From positions 1,860,001 to 1,924,000 of the forward strand of contig NZ_LT629703.1 of NCBI RefSeq assembly GCF_900103365.1: a stretch of 64,000 bases of DNA. The letters run 5' to 3'. This document shows, one piece after another, positions 24,784-32,698 of the stretch. Below the pieces are notes generated by a model. That model was not told the DNA's origin and ran no database searches. It saw only the letters and a program-made list of their open reading frames with translations. This DNA is from Afipia sp. GAS231 (GTDB lineage: Bacteria; Pseudomonadota; Alphaproteobacteria; Rhizobiales; Xanthobacteraceae). The first letter of the stretch is position 1, and the number at the start of each line of letters is the position of its first letter. A program made the translations under genes and the position numbers.

Positions 24784-26034
24784 GTGAGCCACTTTCAAGA
24801 CGTCGCAGGCAGCATCACCTCAGATGAATTCTCGCCGGCCAAGGAGACCGAGGCGCGCAAGGCGCTGTTGGGATCGGCACTCGGTTATGCGATGGATGGT
24901 TTCGACCTTCTCATCCTCGGCTTCATGCTGCGGATCATATCCGCCGACCTCGGATTTGGCCCCGCGCAGGGAGCCTCGCTCGTCACAGCGACGCTGATCG
25001 GTGCGGTGATCGGTGGCGTCGTCTTCGGAATGCTGTCGGACCGCATTGGCAGGGTCCGGGTGCTGACCTGGACGATCGTGCTGTTCGCCGTGTTCACAGG
25101 CATGTGCGCGCTTGCGCAGAGTTATTGGGACCTGCTGATCTATCGCACGATTGCCGGCATCGGGCTCGGTGGCGAGTTCGGTATAGGCATGGCGCTGGTC
25201 GCCGAAGCGTGGCCTGCCTCGAAACGTGCGCGGGTCTCGTCCTATGTCGGACTCGGTTGGCAACTTGGCGTGCTTACGGCAGCGATCGTCACGCCGTTGC
25301 TGCTTCCGGTCATCGGCTGGCGCGGCATGTTTGCGATCGGAATCCTGCCGGCGATCGCCGCCTACTTCATCCGGCATTCGCTGCATGAGCCGGACGTCTT
25401 CGTCGAGCGGACCGCCAAAGCGCCGACCGCAAGCCTTCCGATCAATCTGCTCGTCAAGGATGCCGAGACCACCAAGATCAGCATCGGCATGGTCATTCTC
25501 TGTTCGGTGCAGAATTTTGGCTATTACGGCGTCATGATCTGGCTGCCGAACTATCTCTCTTCGCGCTTTGGCTTCGGTCTTGCGCAGTCGGCCACATGGA
25601 CAGCGGTCACCATCGCAGGCATGGCGGTCGGTATCTTCCTGTTCGGTCACGCCGCCGATCGGATCGGCCGCCGGCCCGCCTTCATCACCTACATGCTTGG
25701 CGCAGCGATCATGGTGGTGGTCTATTCCAAGCTCACCGACCCGACCGCGCTGCTGTTCGGTGGCGCCGTCATGGGATTGTTCGTCAACGGCATGCTCGGC
25801 GGATACGGCGCGCTGATGAGCGAATTGTATCCGACAACGGCGCGCGCCACGGCGCAGAACGTGCTGTTCAACATCGGCCGGGCTGTTGGCGGCCTTGGAC
25901 CTGTGGTCGTCAGCGCCGTCGCGGCATCGTGGGGATTCGAAACCGCCATCGCCCTGCTGGCGCTGCTCTACATCGCCGACATGCTGGCGTTCTGGCTGCT
26001 CATTCCCGACCGGCGCGGCGCCGAACTGACCTGA
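24784..26034 (+). CDS. MFS transporter (aromatic-acid:H+ symporter type) of the pyrimidine-type operon
   Basis: 416 residues, 12 spans. LGYAMDGFDLLILGFML is the usual span 1 with the key Asp; GMLSDRIGRVRVL and GHAADRIGRRPAF are the two MFS loop motifs; RTIAGIGLGGEFGIGMALVAE is span 4. I chose GTG 24784 because GGGAGATTC lies just before it; the open frame continues upstream without a ribosome site. AAHS members import small carboxylates with a proton. In this operon orotate, dihydroorotate or an N-carbamoyl amino acid would be sensible cargo, by inference. Confidence 0.9.
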   Translation: MSHFQDVAGSITSDEFSPAKETEARKALLGSALGYAMDGFDLLILGFMLRIISADLGFGPAQGASLVTATLIGAVIGGVVFGMLSDRIGRVRVLTWTIVLFAVFTGMCALAQSYWDLLIYRTIAGIGLGGEFGIGMALVAEAWPASKRARVSSYVGLGWQLGVLTAAIVTPLLLPVIGWRGMFAIGILPAIAAYFIRHSLHEPDVFVERTAKAPTASLPINLLVKDAETTKISIGMVILCSVQNFGYYGVMIWLPNYLSSRFGFGLAQSATWTAVTIAGMAVGIFLFGHAADRIGRRPAFITYMLGAAIMVVVYSKLTDPTALLFGGAVMGLFVNGMLGGYGALMSELYPTTARATAQNVLFNIGRAVGGLGPVVVSAVAASWGFETAIALLALLYIADMLAFWLLIPDRRGAELT

Positions 26035-26069
26035 GCGCGTTCCCCGCCCGATTTCATCGCGAGGCCCTG

Positions 26070-26939
26070 ATGACAGTCCAGCCCCCTGTTGAAGCCACGA
26101 CCGTGGAATCTGGCGGCGCCGTGCACGGCGCCGCACCCTGGAGCCCTACCGTGGTCGGCGAAGTTGCCGAGGTGGTCGCGAATGATGCCGTCAACCTCGA
26201 ATATCGCCATCTCGTCGTGCGATGCAGTCCGGTCGCGGCAAGCGCCGTCCCGGGACAGTTCTTCCAGTTGCTGTGCCCGCACACCGATGGCGCTCAGCCC
26301 TTCCTGCGGCGGCCGATGAGCCTGTACGGCGCCGACCCGATCCGTCGCGAGGTCGAGTTTCTCTACAAGATCGCCGGCGCCGGAACCCGCGGGCTGGCGA
26401 CGCTGCACCCCGGCGACCCCATCGACATCATGGGGCCGCTGGGCATCGGCTTCACCATCGACCCGTCGCTGCGACACATCGTGGCGATCGGGCGGGGTGC
26501 CGGGCTGGCGACGCTCGCTCCGCTTGCCAAAGCCGCGAAGGCCAATGGCACCAAGGTGACGGCGATCTTCAGCGCCCGCCGTCCCGAACTGCTGGTCTCG
26601 GTCGACCTGTTCAAGCGCCACGGCGCCGAGGTGATCGCTGTCACCGACAGCGACAGCACCAGCGGCCCGTCGAACATCGAACGCATCCTGCGTGGCCTGA
26701 TCGCTGAAAAACGCTCCGATGCATTCTACACCTGTGGCTCCAGTCGCCTGTTGCGCGTGCAGCAGCGGCTGGCGCGCGAATTCAATATCCCGGGCCAGGT
26801 GGCGATGGAGCAGCAGATGGCTTGCGGCATCGGTCTTTGTTTCTGCTGTGTGCGCGATTTCAATGTCGGCGGCGAGATCGTGCATCGCAGGGTCTGCTGG
26901 GATGGACCCGTGTTCGATATGATGGAGGCGCTTCCATGA
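26070..26939 (+). CDS. pyrK: Dihydroorotate dehydrogenase class 1B, electron-transfer subunit (PyrK-like)
   Basis: 289 residues. FAD-binding barrel with RPMSLYG (81-87), NAD-binding lobe (HIVAIGRGAGLATLAPLA, 136-153) and a C-terminal 2Fe-2S site with C252, C257, C260 and C276 (MACGIGLCFCCVRD...RRVC). These are the marks of PyrK, which passes electrons between PyrD and NAD(H). The N-terminal 25 residues are extra. It overlaps pyrD by four bases. Class 1B enzymes are unusual in alphaproteobacteria, whose biosynthetic PyrD is class 2, so a catabolic role is likely. Confidence 0.9.
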   Translation: MTVQPPVEATTVESGGAVHGAAPWSPTVVGEVAEVVANDAVNLEYRHLVVRCSPVAASAVPGQFFQLLCPHTDGAQPFLRRPMSLYGADPIRREVEFLYKIAGAGTRGLATLHPGDPIDIMGPLGIGFTIDPSLRHIVAIGRGAGLATLAPLAKAAKANGTKVTAIFSARRPELLVSVDLFKRHGAEVIAVTDSDSTSGPSNIERILRGLIAEKRSDAFYTCGSSRLLRVQQRLAREFNIPGQVAMEQQMACGIGLCFCCVRDFNVGGEIVHRRVCWDGPVFDMMEALP

Positions 26940-27883
26940 TCGATCTTTCGGTGCGTATTGGCAGCCTGACGCTGGCCAATCCCGTCATGCCTGCCTCCGG
27001 TACGTTTGCCGAAAGCCTGATCCAGGCGATCGACTTCAATCGGCTCGGCGCATTCGTCACCAAGACGATCACGCGCGAGCTCCGGACCGGCAACCCGCTG
27101 CCCCGCGTCGTCGAGCGCGCCGGCGGACTAATCAACTCCATCGGGATTCCCTCGAAGGGCGTGCCCTACTTCATCAACGAAACGTTGCCGCACTATGCGC
27201 CCTACAAGCCGCCGCTGGTCGTCAGCATCTCGGCGCCGACCGCCGAGGACTTCGCGCAGCTCGCCACCGAGCTGACGCGTGCCGGCGTGGCCGCGATCGA
27301 GGCCAATATCTCCTGCCCCAACATCGAGGAAGACGGCAAAGCCTTCGCGATGCGGGCGAGTTCCACCGAGACCGTCGTGCGCCATTTGCGCGCGGCGACG
27401 CCACTGCCGCTGTGGGTCAAGCTGACACCGAACACCGGTGATCTGCCCGACGTTGCACGCGCCGCGGAAGCCGCCGGCGCAGATGCCGTCGTGGTCGCCA
27501 ACACGATCCTGGCAATGGCCATCGACCTCACGACGTTCAAGCCATGCCTCGGCAATGTCATGGGTGGCCTGTCCGGTCCGGCCATCAAGCCGATCGTGCT
27601 GCGACAGGTCTACCAGTGCGCCCGCACCGTGAATATCCCGGTGATCGGATGCGGCGGCATTTCGACGACCGAGGACGCGATCGAATATATGCTGGCCGGC
27701 GCCACCGCGGTCCAGGTCGGGACGGCAACCTTCGTCCAGCCGGCAGCAATGACGACGATCATCGACGGGCTGGCCAGGTTCTGCGAGCGGCGGGATACTT
27801 CGCGCGTGGCCGACCTGATCGGCGCCGTTCTGAACGAAGAAACCGATGAACCCGAACTGGCGTGGCTAGCGCCGACCCCATGA
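26936..27883 (+). CDS. pyrD: Dihydroorotate dehydrogenase class 1B, catalytic subunit (PyrD-like)
   Basis: 315-residue FMN barrel interconverting dihydroorotate and orotate. The catalytic base is a Cys (C127 in EANISCPNIEE), diagnostic of class 1; class 2 enzymes use Ser. FMN-site segments are NPVMPASGTF, GGLSGPAIKPIVL, PVIGCGGISTTEDAIEYMLAGA and VQVGTATF. Coupled to pyrK upstream and to the amidohydrolase downstream by ATGA overlaps. With NAD as partner the pair can run toward dihydroorotate, as in orotate-fermenting clostridia; direction here is inferred. A dihydropyrimidine dehydrogenase-like activity is another possibility. Confidence 0.92.
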   Translation: MIDLSVRIGSLTLANPVMPASGTFAESLIQAIDFNRLGAFVTKTITRELRTGNPLPRVVERAGGLINSIGIPSKGVPYFINETLPHYAPYKPPLVVSISAPTAEDFAQLATELTRAGVAAIEANISCPNIEEDGKAFAMRASSTETVVRHLRAATPLPLWVKLTPNTGDLPDVARAAEAAGADAVVVANTILAMAIDLTTFKPCLGNVMGGLSGPAIKPIVLRQVYQCARTVNIPVIGCGGISTTEDAIEYMLAGATAVQVGTATFVQPAAMTTIIDGLARFCERRDTSRVADLIGAVLNEETDEPELAWLAPTP

Positions 27884-29175
27884 CAGCGGCAAACCAGCGG
27901 AGCCTCGTTCCCGAGACGAACATCGAGCGTGACCAGGCGTTATGCGAGAGCCTCTTTACGGCGCTGCGCGACGCCACCAGCGACGGCATCGGCATCACCC
28001 GCGAAAGTTTCGGGGCCGGCGAATCGCTGGCGCTCGACATTGTCGAAAGTGCCGCGAGGGAGGCTGGCCTTGAAACCGAGCGCGACGCCGGTGCCAATCT
28101 CGTGGTGACGCTTCGGGGGACTGATGCGGAGTTGCCGTTCGTGGCCTGCGGATCGCATCTCGATTCGGTTCCGCAAGGTGGCAACTTCGATGGCGGCGCC
28201 GGCGTGATCGCAGGGCTCGCAATCCTGGCCGGCCTGAAGCGGGATAACTTCGTCCCCCGACGAACGCTCAAGCTGTTCGGCCTTCGCGGCGAGGAAAGCG
28301 CCTGGTTCGGCAAGGCCTATATGGGATCGAGCGCCTTGTTCGGCCGCCTGACGCCTGACGATCTCGCTTCGCCACATGCCGTTTCCGGCCGCCCGCTCAG
28401 CGACTGCATGGGTGACGTCGGAGCTGATATCGACCGCATTGCGCGGGGAGAGCCGCTGCTGGACAGCCGTCGCATCGCCGCCTGGATCGAACTGCACATC
28501 GAACAAGGCCCGGTCCTCGTGGCACGCGACCTGCCGATCGGCATTGTCACCGGCATTCGCGGCAATGTGAGGCATCGAACCGTCGAATGCGTTGGCGAGG
28601 CCGGCCACTCCGGCGCGGTGCCGCGCTGGCTGAGACGCGACGCTGTGTTCGCAGTGGCCGAACTGATCACGCATCTCGACCGGCACTGGCGCACGCTGCT
28701 GGAACGCGGCCGCGACCTCGTCATCACATCCGGGGTCATGGGAACCGACAGTACGGAACACGCGATCGCGCGCATTCCCGGCAGCGTCAAGTTCAGTTTC
28801 GAGGCGCGCAGCCAGAGTCAGGAGACGCTGGAGGCGTTTTACGACCTTTTCATATCGGAATGTGCCAGCATCGGCGACGACCGCGGGGTCGAGTTCAAAC
28901 TCGACCGTCGCTTGCAATCGTCGCCCGCCACCATGGATCCCGGTTGGGTCGATCGGTTGCGCACCGCGGCCCGGGAGCTCGGGTTGCCCGATGAAACGAT
29001 CCCCAGCGGCGCCGGGCACGATGCAGCCGTCTTCGCCAATGCCGGGATTCCGAGCGCCATGATATTTGTCCGCAACGAAAACGGCTCCCATAATCCATTT
29101 GAGGCCATGAAAATCGACGACTTCATGAAGGGCGTCGCGGTGATGCGAAAGGTTTTGGCGGAGGCAATCACATGA
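27880..29175 (+). CDS. M20-family N-carbamoyl/allantoate-type amidohydrolase
   Basis: 431 residues. Binuclear-metal signature CGSHLDSVPQGGNFDGGAGV, then FGLRGEESAWFGKAYMGSSA, the substrate-side HIEQGPVL, SGAGHDAAVFA and FVRNENGSHNPFEAM. This is the AllC/HyuC group (allantoate amidohydrolase, beta-ureidopropionase, N-carbamoyl-L-amino-acid hydrolase). ATG 27880 overlaps the pyrD stop; an earlier in-frame ATG at 27862 is less likely. In this operon a ureidosuccinase-type activity, releasing aspartate, ammonia and carbon dioxide from N-carbamoylaspartate, would complete orotate breakdown, but the substrate cannot be read from the sequence. Confidence 0.9.
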   Translation: MTAANQRSLVPETNIERDQALCESLFTALRDATSDGIGITRESFGAGESLALDIVESAAREAGLETERDAGANLVVTLRGTDAELPFVACGSHLDSVPQGGNFDGGAGVIAGLAILAGLKRDNFVPRRTLKLFGLRGEESAWFGKAYMGSSALFGRLTPDDLASPHAVSGRPLSDCMGDVGADIDRIARGEPLLDSRRIAAWIELHIEQGPVLVARDLPIGIVTGIRGNVRHRTVECVGEAGHSGAVPRWLRRDAVFAVAELITHLDRHWRTLLERGRDLVITSGVMGTDSTEHAIARIPGSVKFSFEARSQSQETLEAFYDLFISECASIGDDRGVEFKLDRRLQSSPATMDPGWVDRLRTAARELGLPDETIPSGAGHDAAVFANAGIPSAMIFVRNENGSHNPFEAMKIDDFMKGVAVMRKVLAEAIT

Positions 29176-29203
29176 CGCCCCGGTCCATCGGAGAGGTCAG
29201 GCC

Positions 29204-29887
29204 ATGACGGTGGAAGACCTCGGCGCGGCAACCGCGCGGCTTCTGATCGAGGCTGGCGCCATCCAGATCAGTCAGGATCGGCCTTACGTGCTGGCCGCGG
29301 GATGGGCCAGTCCGGTCTATGTCGATTGCCGGCTGTTGATCGGCGAACCGCGGCTTCGCAGAGAGGCCGTGCGGCTGGCGGCACTGGCCGGCCGCCGATT
29401 GCGGGAAACCGTTGGCTTCGATGCGGTGGCCGGCGCCGAAACGGCGGGAATTCCGTTTGCGTCCTGGCTGGCGGATGCGCTGGACGTTCCGCTCCGCTAC
29501 GTTCGCAAACGACCATTGGGAATCGGCCATAACGCGCAGGTGGAAGGCGGGCCGGTCGACGGGCTGCGCGTGCTCCTCGTCGACGATCTCACCACCGACG
29601 CAACCAGCAAGGTTTCTTTCGCAACCGGATTGCGTCAGGCCGGCGCTGATGTGACTGACGTGCTGACCATTTTCTACCACTCGGCGTTTCCCGGCGCGAG
29701 CGAACGTCTCGCACAGACGGGGCTAACATTGCATCCGCTCGCGACGTGGGACGATATCATGCGGATCGACCTCAGCGGCCGGCTCAATGCCGGCGACCGG
29801 GCGCATATCCTGGATTTTCTCGACGATCCGGTCGCCTGGTCGACCAGGCACGGAGGACGTTCGGCCCTGCCTCCCCGCAAGCGCTGA
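29204..29887 (+). CDS. pyrE: Orotate phosphoribosyltransferase-like protein
   Basis: 227 residues with the PRT fold: GAIQISQDRPYVLAAGWASPVYVDCR at the N-terminus, AGAETAGIPFASWLA, and the PRPP loop VLLVDDLTTDATSK. The loop is unusual: PyrE proteins normally have a small Gly-rich turn (for example TTDGGS or TTGGS) where this one has TTDATS. The change could alter activity or substrate. It lies 28 bp after the amidohydrolase with the same direction and is probably the last gene of the operon, converting orotate to OMP for salvage. A separate biosynthetic pyrE is expected elsewhere. Confidence 0.85.
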   Translation: MTVEDLGAATARLLIEAGAIQISQDRPYVLAAGWASPVYVDCRLLIGEPRLRREAVRLAALAGRRLRETVGFDAVAGAETAGIPFASWLADALDVPLRYVRKRPLGIGHNAQVEGGPVDGLRVLLVDDLTTDATSKVSFATGLRQAGADVTDVLTIFYHSAFPGASERLAQTGLTLHPLATWDDIMRIDLSGRLNAGDRAHILDFLDDPVAWSTRHGGRSALPPRKR

Positions 29888-29961
29888 TCTGCACCGGGTG
29901 TTGTGCAATGTCGGACGCTCCGAGATTGTTGCCTCGCTGATCCTGGAAGCAGGCTTCCGGA

Positions 29962-30267
29962 TCAGAACAGCTCCGCCGCGGCAATTCTGTTCAGAACTGT
30001 CAGCTGTTGCTCTGTGGAACCGTGAAGGGAGCCTTCACCTTCTTCCACCAGACGAAAGAAAACGTCATAGGCTTTTTGCGCGACGTCCACTGGCAAGGGT
30101 TCTTCGTCGAACACCGTGACATAGTGGCCAGCCAGGCCAGCTAACAATCTGTAAAGAGCTCTATGGGAGGCATCGGCGGCAAAAAGCTCGAGGGCCTTTT
30201 CCTGGAACGTCTTGTACGTTCGAAGGCCGGGATGCTGGGTTGCAAGCCAATCAACTAGTTCGGTCAA
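29962..30267 (-). CDS. Small helical protein, function unknown
   Basis: 101 residues, starting with a TTG codon at 30267 that has AAGGAG about ten bases upstream; no ATG is available near the start. The protein is amphipathic-helical and acidic (TYKTFQEKALELFAADASHRALYRLLAGLAGHYVTVFDEEPL). No signal peptide and no recognised domain. It is monocistronic and convergent with pyrE. The composition looks protein-like, but the non-ATG start keeps confidence moderate. Confidence 0.55.
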   Translation of the reverse strand: MTELVDWLATQHPGLRTYKTFQEKALELFAADASHRALYRLLAGLAGHYVTVFDEEPLPVDVAQKAYDVFFRLVEEGEGSLHGSTEQQLTVLNRIAAAELF

Positions 30268-30400
30268 AGCAGGATGCTCCTTCTACACCATGAAGAAGCA
30301 ACCGTTTTTAGCCCAACGGCATCCTCGACGCAATACAAAAAATTGGATAATTCCAAGTTTTTGGCCGGAACCGGGGGCGCGCGGACGTCAGGCCATGGCT

Positions 30401-30763
30401 TTATCGGCCGCAGTTCCAGACCGGCCCGATCGGCGTCTGGGTCCAGCACGGGCCGAAGCTGCCGCCATTGTAGCGGCCGCCGTAGAAGCCGGGCCGGCCG
30501 AAATAGTGCCACTCGTCATCCCAGCCGATATATTCCGGGGTCCGGTCGATATACCAGGGCCGCCGGTTCTGGCGCGCATAGCGCGCAACCCCGGCTTTCT
30601 GGGCGTAAAGCGGCAGCGCGTTATTCAGGGGTTGCTGATAGCCCGGCAGGAAGCCGTAGCCATGCCAGCGCGGGGCTGGTCGTTTATGGGCCGGCGCAGC
30701 TGGCGCGACGACCGGCAGCAGCGAGAGAACGACAGCAATCAATAGAAACACGAGGCGTGACAT
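30401..30763 (-). CDS. Small secreted aromatic-rich protein, function unknown
   Basis: 120 residues. A signal peptide ends near VVAPAAPAHK; the mature part is basic and rich in Tyr, Trp, Gly and Pro (APRWHGYGFLPGYQQPLNN, YFGRPGFYGGRYNGGSFGPCWTQTPIGPVWNCGR). The last 20 residues carry two cysteines. This resembles small exported rhizobial proteins with GYG/WNCGR endings, for which I know no function. It lies downstream of the MFS gene on the same strand. Confidence 0.7.
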   Translation of the reverse strand: MSRLVFLLIAVVLSLLPVVAPAAPAHKRPAPRWHGYGFLPGYQQPLNNALPLYAQKAGVARYARQNRRPWYIDRTPEYIGWDDEWHYFGRPGFYGGRYNGGSFGPCWTQTPIGPVWNCGR

Positions 30764-30839
30764 CGGCTCAGCATAGACGGCCGCATATTCGGAAGCGATT
30801 CAAAAATAAGTGCACGACAACACTGGCGGCTGAACGCCC

Positions 30840-32120
30840 TCACCGCGCATTCGCCGGTGCGTGCACCGGCCAGAGATCGGCGCGCCAATGCAGCGCGATC
30901 GCCATCATCGCGATCAACCCCGAGACCGCATAGAGCGTGCCGGTCGCCGAATAGCCGATCAGATCGATCAGGCTGCCGGCAGCCAACAGGCCGATCGGCA
31001 GGCCGTAGATCACCATCATGCGCACGCCCATCACCCGGCCGCGGAGGTGCGCGCTCGCGGTGCGCATCAGGATCACGGCGGCGGCGATCATCGACATGCT
31101 CTGGGCGATGCCGGCGAGCACCAGACAAGCCATCGCCACCGGCATGGTTCTGAGCTCGACGAACACCAGCAGCATCGCGTACCAGGCGAGCGTGGCGCCG
31201 ATCAAAAGCCGGGCGATGCGCAAGCCGCCTGCCAGACTGAGCGTGATCGAGCCGATCAGCGAACCCACGGCAAAACTCGCCGACAGATAGCCGAGACCGG
31301 TCTGGTCGGTGTGGAAGATATCGCGCGCCACGTAAGGCAGCAGTCCGTTGGTCAGCGGAAACGCGGTCAGATTGGCGAGGAAGGCGACACAGAGCGCCGC
31401 GCGCATGCCGGGACCGCTCCAGGAATAGACAATGCCTTCTTTCAGGTCTCGCAGCAGCGAGGATCCGATCAAGCCATGCGACGGATGACCGATCGGGGCA
31501 ACGGATTGTTGCGGCCGGGTCAGACACATCATCAGGACGGCTGCCACGAAATAGAGACAGGCGATGACGACATAGGAAAATCCGATGCCGAGAGCGGCGA
31601 ACAGTCCGGCACCGGTCAAGGCGCCGGCAATGCGCGCGCTGTCCTGCGTCGTGCGTGCCACGCTGATCGCTCCGACCAGTTGCCCTGGTGGCATGATGTC
31701 GGCCAGCAACGCACCGCGCACGCCGAGGTCCGAGGGACGGATCAAGCCCATGATCGCAACGATGATCATGACGTTGAATGGCGACAGATATCCGGTCAGT
31801 GCCAGCGTCATCGTGGTCGCGGAGAGCGCGGTATACACAAAGCGCATCACGGCCAGAAGATCGCGGTGACCCATCCGGTCCCCGACCATTCCGAGTACCG
31901 GCGCGATCAGCGTTCCGACATATTGCAACGATGCGAGCACGGTCAGCAGCAGCACCGAGCCGGTCTCGACCATGATGTACCAGCCGAGCACAAGCGTCTC
32001 GATCTCAAACGCCCAGGAGGTGAGCAGATCGGAAGGCCATTGAAAACGGTAGTTGCGGATACGGAATGGCGCGAGCGCGGAAGTCCGCGCAGGTCCCTTC
32101 ACGACGCCAGGTCCATTCAA
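30840..32120 (-). CDS. MFS exporter, EntS/MFS_3 type
   Basis: 426 residues with about 12 spans. The N-terminus ALAPFRIRNYRFQWPSDLLTSWAFEIETLVLGWYI is typical of MFS_3 (enterobactin-exporter-like) proteins, followed by GMVGDRMGHRDLLAVMR (loop 2-3) and LRGRVMGVRMMVIYGLPIGLL in the second half. Substrate unknown; members export siderophores, macrolides or other hydrophobic compounds. No regulator is adjacent. Confidence 0.88.
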   Translation of the reverse strand: MNGPGVVKGPARTSALAPFRIRNYRFQWPSDLLTSWAFEIETLVLGWYIMVETGSVLLLTVLASLQYVGTLIAPVLGMVGDRMGHRDLLAVMRFVYTALSATTMTLALTGYLSPFNVMIIVAIMGLIRPSDLGVRGALLADIMPPGQLVGAISVARTTQDSARIAGALTGAGLFAALGIGFSYVVIACLYFVAAVLMMCLTRPQQSVAPIGHPSHGLIGSSLLRDLKEGIVYSWSGPGMRAALCVAFLANLTAFPLTNGLLPYVARDIFHTDQTGLGYLSASFAVGSLIGSITLSLAGGLRIARLLIGATLAWYAMLLVFVELRTMPVAMACLVLAGIAQSMSMIAAAVILMRTASAHLRGRVMGVRMMVIYGLPIGLLAAGSLIDLIGYSATGTLYAVSGLIAMMAIALHWRADLWPVHAPANAR

Positions 32121-32420
32121 GACTCAATGACGCGTTTCACGGCGGCCCTGCCCTTTTCATTGTTCTTTTTGGGAAAGCTTCCCGGTTGGGCAGCAAAGTA
32201 GCGCAGGCGACACTTGTGTCAACCCGAGCGGCTGCATGCCGGCATGCCCGGAAATGTCGCTCCAGCGCATTGCAACATGAGGCGCGGCGCCGGTCCGCTC
32301 CCGATCGATTCGGGCGCTCGCGCGTCGGTGATCACACGTGATGAAATTTTTTGGGGCGTTTCCCGCACTTGTTCTCAGAAGCCGAGATTGTTCGGCTTCG
32401 AACACGATGCGGAGAAGACC
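32121..32420. other. 300-bp intergenic region, no gene seen
   Basis: Lies between the divergent MFS exporter and a small secreted gene, so it should hold both promoters. No reading frame with a ribosome site and no strong inverted repeat was seen apart from short hairpins (for example GCCGAGATTGTTCGGC near 32382). GGAGAAG at 32411 serves the plus-strand gene. Confidence 0.5.
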
Positions 32421-32627
32421 ATGACCAAATTTACTTTCGTCGCCGCTGCACTGGTTGCCGCCGCCGCTTACGCCACCGAAGCTTCGGCTGCCCGCAGCAA
32501 CGTCGCGCCGCGGCACAACGAGGCCACGACCAACGCCGCCGGCGATTGTGTGCGGGCTCCCAATGTCGGCGCGTACGCCACAGCGCCCTATACTGTACCG
32601 CCCTGCATGCCGAACACGGCGAACTGA
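32421..32627 (+). CDS. Small secreted protein, 68 residues, function unknown
   Basis: A signal peptide (MTKFTFVAAALVAAAAYATEASA) leaves a mature peptide of about 45 residues with two cysteines (GDCVRAP and PPCMPNTAN) that probably pair. A GGAGA site lies eight bases before the ATG. No homologous function is known to me. A GC-rich hairpin follows. Confidence 0.7.
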   Translation: MTKFTFVAAALVAAAAYATEASAARSNVAPRHNEATTNAAGDCVRAPNVGAYATAPYTVPPCMPNTAN

Positions 32628-32637
32628 CAGCGCAAGC

Positions 32638-32670
32638 GGCCGGGCTGGCGGACTTTCGGCCAGCCCGGCC
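32638..32670. terminator. GC-rich hairpin between convergent genes
   Basis: Perfect 12-bp stem GGCCGGGCTGGC / GCCAGCCCGGCC with a nine-base loop, placed between the stops at 32627 (plus) and 32699 (minus). There is no U-tract on either side, so termination may be partly Rho-dependent; the position favours a bidirectional stop. Confidence 0.55.
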
Positions 32671-32698
32671 GGCATCGTGGTACAAGGATTCGATGAAA

